From assembly GCA_003254905.1 (NCBI GenBank), contig QANU01104094.1, positions 171,110 through 235,109 on the forward strand: a stretch of 64,000 nt of DNA, given 5' to 3'. Shown one piece after another: positions 11,656 to 23,300 of the stretch; the first letter of the stretch is position 1; each line of letters starts with the position of its first letter. A program made the position numbers and the translations under genes. This DNA is from Nissolia schottii (Eukaryota > Streptophyta > Magnoliopsida > Fabales > Fabaceae). Under the pieces are notes generated by a model. That model made no database searches. It was not told the origin of the DNA and saw nothing but the letters and a program-made list of their open reading frames with translations.

Positions 11656-13404
11656 TGGTACCAGAGCCATGGTTCCCACCTTGAACCCATATTCCCGCTT
11701 CCGCCAATTTTTCCCTTAACTGCCTCCACATAATCTTGATATTGACTTAATCGGCCTTCGTGTAAAGCATAAATGACTAAAATTAGCGGAATGTAAAGCA
11801 TAAATAAATACTGAGCGGAATGTAAAGCATAAATAACTAAGTCTGAAAGATCTTGCCTATGTTATCTGAGGCAACTTCTACTAACTTACTAAACTAGATA
11901 GACCCTACTGTAAAGCGGTGTTCTCCAAATGACGTTAATGTTGAAGGCTACAGGAGGAAAGACTTGTTATCTCGATTTTCAACGTTATCTAAAATCAATA
12001 GACAGAGGAGTGAGTCGTCAACTCAATGAATGGGTACCACGGTATCACTCATATAACATATACTTGACATATACAACATATATAAATACATGTGCATAAA
12101 TAAATGAAAATAATATATGGATAAATTACAAACAATTGGAAACTGAATCACACTGAGTAATACTGATATCTGAATCTATCCACCTCCAACTGAGGGGTTG
12201 AGGAGAGATTGGTTCTCAATCCTCGGTTAAGGGGATACAGAGTTCCAACCTTGCTTCGTCAGGACTGGGTTCCCTGCATACAAGCCTAGGTACGCTAAAA
12301 CCGTGTGGCATACTGATGAGTTATGGGCACATTGAATCCGTATGATATACTAAAGGACTATAGGTATGCTGAACTCACAGGTAAGACTTACTGAGTCGTG
12401 CTAGAACACAATTACAATGAAAATTGTCAACATAAAATCGTTAGGATTCACATGACATACTGATTTTGATCTTTAATTAATTTGGTGATCTAACTACGAC
12501 ACATACATTACTTGGTGATAATTATGGCATTAAACAGATAGGCACATATTCCTAACATATTATCTTTAACCGTATAATTCTCTACTTAGTCCTACACCTG
12601 CTAACATATAAATATTAAGCATAATAATAGCATATAGCCTACAATCATAATTGAATTGATTGAATGGAAGTGCATGGCATAAATCGTTCGATGCACTGGA
12701 ACCTCCACTCATTTAAAATGGCCAAAGACTGAGGAACGTTGACACTAAAAACTTTAAGCAGTGTAACGTTGACACATGAATTGACCAACTAACACCACGC
12801 TTATGAGAAACTCATAAACTAGAAGAAAACTAATACTATAGGACATCATTGTATCAAATTTGGGGTCTTAGTGGTGAACCGGCATCGGTATGATGGTTTG
12901 GGACCACCACAACTTTCAACACCACTACAAATGGTGGTGTCAGGACCTACTTTCCTTAGCCACCCTAAAAATACTAGAGAACTATGTGGAGGCACTTCTT
13001 TCCCACAACTCACTTAATACTGAGGAAAAGTCCTCACAAAGAGTGGAATCTTATGAGCTCTCAAAGAATTAGCGATAGTAACACTGACACGGGGTTCTAT
13101 TTATAGGGGCAGCTCAACACCTCCCCTCTCTATTGCTGAGTCAGTATGGGCTCTAATCATCGTACTGTTGCAACGGTTAGAGATCGCTACAGTAGTCAGC
13201 TCGTTCCGTACTACTAAAACAATGAATGATTGCTATAACCATCTTCTACTTCTGGGTGTCATCACAATAAGTTTCCCATAACAGACAATAAGAAGACAAT
13301 AGAGACCGAAACGTGTTAGGATAAGGAGACAAAGATAAAAATCCCAAAATCTCCTTCGTCTCATAACGATTTTTAAGTCAATTTTGGTCCTTCTTTTGGA
13401 TGGA
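11656..13404 (-). repeat. Non-coding TE-derived region, LTR-like on the minus strand
   Basis: No gene is visible. On the minus strand a TATA-like cctataaatagaacc lies near 13100 and is followed by a transcribed-leader-like sequence, as in a gypsy LTR. At 11761, 11792 and 11821 a 10-bp phrase (tgtaaagcat) recurs inside a ~30-bp imperfect tandem repeat. The call is tentative. Confidence 0.4.
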
Positions 13405-16080
13405 TGTAATACCCTATTTTTTCGCTAAATGTAAACATTGTTCTGTCTGCTGCATAGTAGTCAACATTTAATTGTTAATTAGGTATATTTTTGAACCATA
13501 CAATCATAATATATTAATTTAATAATGTTATTCCTTTAGTCATGTAGATTCCAAAACTTCTAACGGTTCATCGATCAAAGTTACAGTTTAGAAGTTAGGA
13601 TCGAGTCTGCTAGTTTACGGGGCCCACTCAGTCTTTTCTTGAGCCCCCTAGAGACTAGAGACCCATGTAGGACCCACTCTCTCAGTATTTTGAAAATAAC
13701 TGACTATTTTAGTCCCTATACTACACAGAAAAGTAAAAAAAGTTTCCTTTTACTTTTTCTGACGTATCTCGCATCATGCACCGTATTTCCTATGACACAA
13801 AGGAGACTTGTAAGAGCCAAATTTCCCCACTTTTCTGAAGTCTAATTGTGTCTTTCTCTCTTTTCCCATTATTATAATTGCTTTTCACTTCATCCATTTT
13901 TCAAAAATTTGCAAGAGAAAAGCCTCTGCTTCACAAACTCTCTCTTTTAAACTTTCATAAACTCCATCACCACCACCATTGAATCCGTAGAACTGTGAGA
14001 TTCACCACCCGCAAAAAAACCCTCATAAACTTCTCAAATCATCCCACTCTCTTCATAAAAAAAAAACAAATCCCTCTTCATCCTCTACAAGATCAAACCC
14101 CTTGTTTGTGATTTTAGGTGGGTTCGTATGCACTTTTGTGCAACTATCTCTTGTGATGATTTTGGTGTTTAGACATGTTGTTCTACTCTCTTTTCTATCC
14201 ATGAATGTGTTTTCTTTGGCTACTTATGTGTATGTAAAAATCAATTTGGTAGGGTTTCTTGGGGAAGCTTGTGTTTGCTTTGGTTTCTAACCGTGTTATT
14301 AAGTTTTTCATGAGTTTTTCTTTAAGAAAAATGTATTTTCTTCCCATGAAAACATGTAGGTAAGATTTGGTTTTGTAGTCTTCCTAAGGTTTTCTATGTG
14401 TTGTTTTGTTTCTAGCTTTATTTTTTAGTTTATTTCATAATGGTGAGAGAGTTTTAAGAAAGAGTTTCCTTGTAAGAGTGAGTTTCTATGTTAAGAGAAA
14501 CTCTCTTGAGGTTTGGCCCCATGGCCCTTTTTTGCCTAGAGTTTTTCTTGTTAAAGTTTATGGTGATTAAATGATCCATGGTGATTCCAAGCATAAACAA
14601 TGATGAGTTTTTGGAACCCACTAAAAGGTGATGAACTTATGCTTCCTCTTGTAATGATTCGGCCTTATGGCCATTTTTGTACCTTAGGGTTTTGTTAGTG
14701 AGCTTTGATGATGCTCTTATGATCCATGATGGTTCCAAAGATGAGCTATGATAAGAACCCTTGGAACAAACCAAAAGATGATGGATGTTGTGTTTTCACA
14801 TGATGGTTCTGGCCTTAGGGTTTTGTGTACACGGAGTTTTGTTTGTTTGAGTTTCATGATGTTTAGATGATTCATGGCTTTTTCCTAACACAATCTATTA
14901 TGAGTTTTTGGACAAACCAAGAGTTGATAAAATTACAATTTTTCTCTTCTCTTTAGGATTTTGCTTATTGAGTATAGATGAGGTTCATGTGATCCATGGT
15001 TGTTCCAAATATAAACAACGACATGAGTTTTCAAAATGAGCCAAAGGGTGATGGGCTTATGTGGTTTTTAATGGGTATTTTGCTTTCTTAGGATAATAGG
15101 GCTATGGTTTGAGTTCTTGGGAGGTATTAGTGTTTTTGAAGTCCTTAGAAGATTTGAACCTTGGAGTGTTGAGAAGTTTGGTGACGATCCCATGAGCCCC
15201 ATGTGTGGGTTTGTAGTTCGGCCATAGAGAGTCCTATGGCTAGGATTGGGTTTCATGAAATGTGTTAAGGTTTTCTAGCTACTTACGTATTGATGAACAA
15301 CTTTGATGTTGGAAATTTTTTGAAAAGAATGAATTTCGCTTATGTAAATGGTTAGTTGTGATCTCATAAGTGAGGAAGGATTAGAGGATGAACCACATGG
15401 TTCTTAGACTTTCATCAAGGCCAAAAAGGGGAATTCATGACCTAAGTTTTAAAGGTTTTGGCTTATGGTCCTTTGAGTCTAAAGTTAGGACTATATTTTG
15501 TGGTTGTGGCAAAATGAAGTTAATGACAAATCGGTGATCGTAAGACCTCATCATAAAATATACATGGAGTTAAACGTGGATGTACTGTAAGTGTGTAATT
15601 AGCAGTAAATATCTCATTTGCGTTTACAATGAGAATGTTTACATATGCTATTGTATGTATGCTTATGACATGATTGATTCCCATGTGATGTATCTATGGT
15701 TATTTATGGATAATGATGCTTACCTCCATGATTATCCTTATGTTATGCCATGCTTTCATGATGACTATACTATAATGTTGTGGCATACATTCATTTACAT
15801 ATATAACGTCATTCCATATATAATGTGTTATGAGACATGTGGAAAATTTATATAAGTATCAAAGATAATCTAAGTTCTCATTCAAGGAGATATCCATAAG
15901 ACTTTTTATATAACACTCATAGAAGCTAAGATCCTTGCATAATAAGGCTTCCCTTAAGGAGCGATTCCTTTGGGCCAATCCTCATGATGCTTAATTATTC
16001 TAAAGAACTGATAAAAGCGCTAATGCTGAAGTTGTCAATTAAAAAGAGAAAAAAAAATGAGTATGGTTTGGAACCAAACA
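13405..16080 (+). repeat. Probable decayed gypsy LTR / unclassified repeat
   Basis: It starts with TGTAATACCC, which resembles the TGTAACACCC start of many Ty3/gypsy LTRs. The rest is T-rich and non-coding. It holds the diverged tandem repeat at 14560-15070. No gag or pol is seen, and no matching second LTR is recognised. Confidence 0.4.
14560..15070. repeat. Four diverged tandem repeats of ~120-150 bp
   Basis: The anchor word tgatccatgg (or a one-base variant) recurs at 14572, 14720, 14868 and 14990. Each is followed by a ttcca-type word, then atgag, ccaa and a gatg word. Spacings are 148, 148 and 122 bp. The units are clearly related but have many substitutions and indels. Confidence 0.65.
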
Positions 16081-16084
16081 CCAA

Positions 16085-16170
16085 AGACCAACGCGGAGTT
16101 GGTTAAGGTGGTGATGGGCCTTAATCCCCTAACTTGTGGTCTTGAGTTCATGTCTTAACAATGGAAAAAA
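16085..16170 (+). mobile_element. SINE-like sequence with degenerate RNA polymerase III boxes
   Basis: The phrase gttggttaaggtggtgatgg resembles a tRNA-type A box region. About 30 bp further on, ggtcttgagttcatgtc resembles a B box, followed by an A-rich stretch. This layout fits a tRNA-derived SINE fragment. It is too degenerate to be certain. Confidence 0.4.
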
Positions 16171-16456
16171 AAAACTCTCACTATGATATCCCTACCCCCC
16201 TACCCTATAAGAGGGCCTTCAATAGTGTTATTCGTGTACTTAGTAACAAGGCATGGATGTTTATTGTTCAATTAAAAAATGGTTGGGGGAGCATGGGTAC
16301 ACACAACTCAATCACTTGACTATCTAGTGTTGTTTATGGGCTTAGGGGATATGAAAATTTAAAATTGTATTATATACATCGAAGAGCAGCTGGAGAGTAG
16401 ATAGGCAAAGAGGTACACCTACCACGCTCAGCTATTTTTTAATGCTGGAAGAATAG

Positions 16457-16463
16457 TATAAAG
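16457..16463 (+). promoter_or_regulatory. TATA box of the aldo-keto reductase gene
   Basis: TATAAAG lies 59 bp upstream of the first ATG (16522), a usual plant TATA-to-start distance with a short leader. Confidence 0.55.
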
Positions 16464-16521
16464 AGAAGCCGTGAGCACCCTCTTGCTGACAAGAATAATA
16501 AACAAAGCAACTCCTCATCAA

Positions 16522-18094
16522 ATGGCAGCCACAACACTCCCAGAAGTAGTTCTTCCCTCCGCCGCAGGGCAGAGGAGGATGCCGGTGATGGGCCTCGGCA
16601 CGGCCCCAGAAGCAGGCAGTCAGGTGAGCACGAGAGATGCAGTCCTTGAGGCCATCAGGCAGGGTTACAGGCACTTCGACGCTGCTGCTGCGTATGGGGT
16701 GGAGCAGTCAGTCGGAGAAGCCATATCAGAGGCGCTTAAACTTGGTCTAATTGCATCCAGGGATGAGCTCTTCGTTACTTCCAAGCTCTGGGTCACTGAC
16801 AATCACCCTCAACTTATTGTTCCTGCCCTGCAGAAATCTCTCAGGTGATCTATCAAAATGAAAATGAATGATCTATTAAAATGACCCAACATATATAAAT
16901 GTGTGCGCATATATATATATATGGATCCTTGCAGGACGCTTCAACTGGAATACTTGGACCTCTTTCTCATCCACTGGCCCATCGCTACCAAACCAGGAAA
17001 GGTTACATACCCGATCGAGGTGTCGGAGATGGTGGAGTTCGACATGAAGGGTGTGTGGGGATCTATGGAGGAGTGTCAGAGACTTGGTCTCACAAAGGCC
17101 ATTGGAGTCAGCAACTTCTCCATCAACAAGCTTGAGAAACTGCTCTCTTTCGCTACCATCCCTCCTGCGGTGAATCAGGTAATTAGTTAATAATAATTCG
17201 TTCAGCCCTTTGCCCCCCGCATATACACGTACGTGTTGATTGTGACCTATCATACTAACAGGTGGAAGTCAACCTTGGCTGGCAACAAGAGAATCTCAGA
17301 AATTTCTGTCGGGAAAAGGGTATTGTCATAACTGCTTTCTCACCCTTGAGAAAAGGTGCAAGCAGGGGAACTAATTTAGTGATGGACAATGATGTACTCA
17401 AAGAATTGGCAGATGCTCACGCCAAGACTGTGGCTCAGGTATCAAGATCTTGGCTTGCCTCTTATATAAGCCGTACGTACGTGTGTGTTGCTAATCTTAT
17501 CATTTTTGCTAACTCTCTACAATGTTGGTTTGTTTTGGACTATCAAAATGGTTTTTTTTTTAAAGTTTGTGTGCCTTTGCAAGCACTTTGACCACATTCA
17601 TAGAGAAAATCAGTTCGGTTCAATGTCGAAAGGGTCTTGGCGCGTGTTGAATTTTATTATAATAGGTCACGTCACGTGCCCCTCCTCCTTCTCCACTTTC
17701 TGAGATCAGCAAGCACAGACCACACGATCTATATATATATATAATTTATAATCTAATATCGTTGAGTTAACCATTCTTGTAAGAGTGCTCATGTCTATCT
17801 GCATATAAACTTCTGAGAATAATTAGGGATTTAGCTTAGCTCTATTTATTTGTTTACATAATAACCATTAAGCTCTCAAAATTAATTATACAGATTTGTC
17901 TCCGGTGGATATATGAACAAGGGCTGACTTTTGTGGTCAAGAGCTATGACAAGGAGAGGATGAAGCAAAACTTGCAGATCTTCGATTGGTCTTTGAGTGA
18001 AGATGATTATAAGAAAATAAGTGAAATCCAACAAGAGCGCCTCATCAAAGGACCAACCAAGCCTCTTCTTGATGATTTGTGGGATGACGAATGA
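16522..18094 (+). CDS. NADPH-dependent aldo-keto reductase (AKR4-like)
   Basis: Four exons, 16522-16844, 16935-17178, 17262-17438 and 17894-18094 (TGA), join into 945 nt, or 314 residues, a normal length for the family. The first in-frame ATG is 16522, giving [16 protein letters not shown]. The catalytic tetrad is present: Asp53 ([12 protein letters not shown]), Tyr58, Lys88 (FVTSKLW) and His121 (LFLIHWPI). The cofactor-binding part is seen as [19 protein letters not shown]. These are cytosolic enzymes that reduce aldehydes or ketones with NADPH. Close plant relatives include the chalcone-reductase-like, methylecgonone-reductase-like and codeinone-reductase-like groups, but the substrate cannot be inferred from sequence. 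The gene is convergent with the Argonaute gene. It looks intact and functional. Confidence 0.92.
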
Positions 18095-20346
18095 GCAGTT
18101 GCCTCCACAGATATATTATGACCAAGAAAGTTCTAAATCCATTTTTCCGACCGTTGATTTGGGTTTTGATGTTACCTTTTCTCCTACTCTCTTTCATTGG
18201 ATTTCTCTATATGTTGTTGAAATAACTAAAATTCCTAGTTTATCTGAGGGAGTCTTCTTCTTTACTATTATGGTGATTCTTTGATGTGGTTGGAGATTTA
18301 AATTGAAAAATTATATAACTAAATATAAATTAAAGTATCATTGCGAATATTTTTATGATTATTTTATAATTTTAAATTAATATAATATTAAATTGTATGC
18401 TTATAGAGGGAGATGGAATGGTGTCCCTAGAGCACCAAAAAAATCCTCCTTTTATTATATGATTTATATCAATAATCAATAATAACATACAAAATCACTA
18501 TACTCACCAATTATATTTACTATTTGTTTGGCATCTGGAATCAAGTATAGAATTGGAGCTTACCTCTCAATTTCAATTTTTTGTATTTGCGTAACATATG
18601 GAATTAGAATCTTAGTTCTAGAAATCAATTTCATAGAATTGAAAAATAACTACAATGAATTCATCTCAATTCTTAACTCATACTCTATGAATTATCAGTT
18701 CCAAACTCATTAAATTTCTATCTTCTCATTAAATTTTATATAATTCTTTCTCTTTCTCATTTATTTATTGGTAATCATATTTATTGAAATTTAATATATT
18801 TATAAAAATATTATTATATATATATATATATCGACAATAGCCTACGTAGACATCCAGGTACTTGGTAAATAGCATCTCACGATGCTCGAAAAGATAGCAT
18901 ACCCTGAGGCTCGAGAAGTACTTTAAAATAGATGTCTTCCCAGATATTAAGATAAATTATATTCATGTTTTTTCTTTTAACTATTGAGATTACTATTATT
19001 ATTAGTGGTAATGTTATCATTATTATTTCCAGTGTTTTTATTACATGTTATTTGCATCTCGTGACTTGCAGGGTTTTGCCATTCACTAAGTTTAATGACT
19101 CACCCCTCTTATCTCGTTATTTTTTAGATAGTGCTATTGATTTAGAGTCAGAATCCAATTATTCAGAATCCAATTCAACTGTCAGTGGTGAGCTCCATTT
19201 TGTAATGGAGTTGTTTGTTATTTTTTATGTCTTGAGTACTCCAAAATCACATAGGCAAATGGACGTTACTTTATTGTATTATTATGCATATATTGTTTTA
19301 TTATTATCTTTGAGATTTATTAAAAAGTTATGTGTTGAGATGTGACATATGAAATTATTTATTTATGAAAAATCTTATTAAAGCTATTTAATTATTTTAT
19401 TAAATAACGTTTTCATAGAAATTACAATCAGAGACTTATATATCCCATCCCTCGTGCACCAATCATGACTTTTTAGAGTCATGATATTTAAACATTTGGA
19501 GATCCCTTTATAATGAATTCCGTAGTAACAAAAGAAAAACTTTTAATTAAACCATGCGCCGTATAGTGATACTTGGCAATCTGAGAAACAGTTCACAGAT
19601 TCAAAAGCTCCACCACCAAGTTGTTCTGTATTCATATATTTTCCTTCCAAAATCCAGACTCTAAGCCTGATTCATATCCAACTAATGATATAGGAAGATA
19701 TTTTCTATCAGAGTCATTGGGGTATGATATGTGGGTGAGATCTAACATTGAAAGTGAAGTTAGGATTGGACCAAAACTCTATTCAACAAATAGTAGTGCT
19801 ATTCAAGCATATTTTCATATGTAGACTTCTTGTCATCTGTCTCACACGTCATGAGAAACACAATGTCATATCAATGACCCACAATGTGTGCAAGAGATGT
19901 GACAAAATATCTAAATATTTTCATACGTTCAACTAGCATTTTTGTCAACAAAAGTGATCTTTTACAATTTTAGTAATTGCCGTAACTCGTTCCACCAGCC
20001 ATCACTAAAAAAGAGCCGGCTTGATGTCACTGAATAACAACATTCCTTAAAAAAAATTAAAAATAAAAAAAGAGAAAACCAAGGAATGCAAAGGAAATGA
20101 CTATTTCAAAAGAAGCAATAAATGCTTAAAAATTAGACAAGTATGGCATATGAACTCAAAACGACCGTAATTGATGTCCTATAACGGCAAACAATTTCTA
20201 CTTGTAGACCAAAGACCGCCAATCCCTCTTCCCGTCAAACAAAATTTGGGGATGGTCTATTTGGATGTATACTAACTATACAGGTTAGATATTCACAGCT
20301 TAATTGCCCAATCAAAATGTATTTATGAGCAGTCAACAGCCAACCC
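18095..20346. other. AT-rich convergent intergenic region
   Basis: It lies between the 3' ends of the aldo-keto reductase (+) and the Argonaute (-). It includes both 3' UTRs, a short TA-run near 18818-18833 and AT-rich frames (for example 18965-19345) that show no family signature. No gene is supported. Confidence 0.5.
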
Positions 20347-23300
20347 TCAACAGAAGAACATGGTACTCCTGACATTCTTATGCAACCTCGGAAGCTCTGG
20401 GATGGGGGGGATGTTTCCCTCGGAAGCAACACCAGAAGATGTTTCTGATAAATCATCAAAATTCAACAGTTGCCCCATCTGAGCTGCAGCGTGGTGGGCA
20501 TAGCTTATAGGTGCCACTGGAGAAGAAATTTGAAAATGAAAATTATAATGAAGCAGAAATTAAACATATTTTCCATGAAAAAGTTAATTTTGATGTTTTT
20601 TGTGGCAAAAATAAAATAAATCAAGGACGAAACTACCAACTGATGTTGCAGTTGTGCTCCTTTGATTCCTGAAATAAGTTAAAAACTAATAAGCTGAACA
20701 GTTGTGGGTAGGTAAAAAATGCAACAAAAGGACGCAGAATGCATACACATAAGACAGTGAATGGATCAAATTTTGCAAGCCATCTACTGAGAAACCAATC
20801 TCATCAAGCAACACATGATAATGCACAGGCCTCGATGTTCCCTATCAATTAGAGAGAAAATGAAGGGAAAAAACAAAGTAAGGCACGTAAAATAGAGGAA
20901 ACATCAGCAATTTAAGTATGATATTTTACTGATACCAAAGTCTACTTGCATGTAAAATGAATATAAATTAGGAATAGGGTGAGGAAGCTACATAGGTTAA
21001 CTTACATGCATTCCATAATGAGCACACATGTAGAAATCATAACTACTTGGATGCACAATTTTTGTGTCAACAACTGTCCCTGAAGAGAAAAATTAAAGTA
21101 ATAATGATAATGAATGTACAATTATATAAACAGGATGGGGGAAGTAGCATACCAGGAGGAACATTTTCGGGACCATTAGCTTGAAATAGCTTCGTATGAT
21201 GATTCTTCTGTGCCACAACTACAGTGAACTTGGGAACAATAACCTCCTCAAGATGTTGATAGGCCTATAATTAGAAAAGTTCATCATCACCCAGAATTAG
21301 TAACCATCAACAGAGGGGTATGATATACTAGCCCATATGTTTGGATTAGCTTATTTTGTCATAAAAATAGTTGTAAAACAAAAGGGCCATAGAGAGCTTT
21401 TAGTTTTTTTTTTAATAAGTGTTTTTATAATTGAGTTAGGCTAACTCAACTCCAAAAGCTTGCCCAAGAGGAAAGGAATGCCCAACTCTATATAAAGGAT
21501 ACCTTATCCTTTTCCCTCAGCAATGCAAAACTAACACACACACCCCATCTCACGCCTACAACTAGACATCTAAACCGTGAAGTTTGCAAGACAAGATATC
21601 TGCAAGTTGCACAATATTAAACACACGATAGGCTCTAATATCATCTTAGAATTGAGCGGGCCTAACTCAACCCAAAAGCTAACTCATGGTAGTAGGTACG
21701 TGCAACTCATTATAAAGGCTACTTTGGCCTTATCCCTAAGCAATGTGGGGCATATGACGAGATGGGGGTCGTATGGGATTGCTGGAAAATGAGACTAAGT
21801 CGTACAAGACAACCAAATAATGAGAGTCATACATTGCCAAATAATGGACCAGGGTCATATTAGAATTCAAAGTAAAATTGGACTAGAATGAAATTGCAAA
21901 AATAAAAGAGACAAACCCCAAGAGGCATCAAACAAAACAAATCACAAGAGAAGCGCCATAGAAGATAAACTGCAAGTGGATGGTCAAAGGAATATGAATG
22001 TCTAAGAAAAAATAGAGAGTTCCAAATTGTAGGTAACTTTGCAGTAGAACTGTGGACACAGGTCATGTTGTATAGACCAACTCGTATGTGCATTGTATGC
22101 GCTTCAAGGTCAAATGGCTCTTGTGTGTGTTAAATAGAAAAACCATACAGTCTAGAGCTCGATTTCAACTGCCCCTTGTTCATCCAATATATATATGTCC
22201 TGTTTTAGCTTAAGGTATAAGATTGGCCTATGCATCGTTTATGCTTCAAGCCCAATGTGTTCTAGCAGAGAGAATGTATTAAGCAGAAAAATCATTCAAT
22301 TACCTATACCCAGCTGCTTAAGCTTTTGGAGATATGATTCTGTCATGACTGGCCCTAATTGTATTAACGATAAGGATGGTGCACAGATAGGTATTTGTGA
22401 GGAGGTCCATAATAGAGCGCCTAAGATTAAGAGTAAACCCTCTTACGATATGGTGTACACCATGAGGGGGCAGGTAATTCTAGATAATTAATGAGGCAAG
22501 CTGATGGATATAAGATTGGGCAAAATGTATATTTTTTGGAGGGCAGGGGATTTTTTTTTGTTTACGGCAGTACAATTCACGTTACTTGGGTATTATCATC
22601 TTATTATTTGGTGCTATTACAATTGGCATCAAAACTCTAATTTTGGGAAACCTTCTATATGGTCACTGTGCACACTGCAATGGAAGCACATATTGAGGGA
22701 TTGGAGAAGAAGTTGGAATCCATTTAGGCCATGGGAAAGAGACTGGAATCCTTGTCTCTGATGGAACAAAAGCAGGAGAAACAGGGAAAATCATTAGAGA
22801 TCATAAGTAGTCCACCAAAGAGGCTTCTCCTACAATGCAACCGCGAACCAACATGACAACCAAAAAGTTGCTACCACATCCCTGGTAACGACCGTTGGCG
22901 GTGCAATGATAGCATGTGCAGGAAGTCCACCTGCAAAGTGGAGTAGCAACATAGGTGGGAGGCCAACCCATGACACCGCCGCGAATGTAACCAAGAAGTA
23001 TGGCGCTACAAAGCATGATGGCTATCGTGTGTACACATCTTTGCAAGGCAGACCCATCATCCCGAAACGATGTCGCGATCACGAGATTGACGAGGGCAAT
23101 GGCAACCACAGTCCACCCATTGTTAGCCACCCAAATATGAAGATTCACGATCCAAATCCAGTTTAATGACAAAAATGGGAGATTACAATGACAGGCACCA
23201 GACAGAGGAGTTACCAAAGGATTGAGAATGGCAGAAAACCTGACGTGCCAGTGTTTTCCGATGAAGATGCATATGGGTGGCTTGTCCGATTAGAAAGATA

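Noticed and set aside
13639-14290. Two small frames (13639-13845, 14102-14290)
   Set aside because: They are short, T-rich and unrelated to any family, in a repeat-like region.
16471-16521. Upstream start of the aldo-keto reductase at 16471
   Set aside because: The codon is GTG, not ATG. The ATG at 16522 gives the usual N-terminus and length.
18965-19345. 126-codon hydrophobic frame between the reductase and the Argonaute
   Set aside because: It is AT-rich and low-complexity, without a family match or flanking gene signals.
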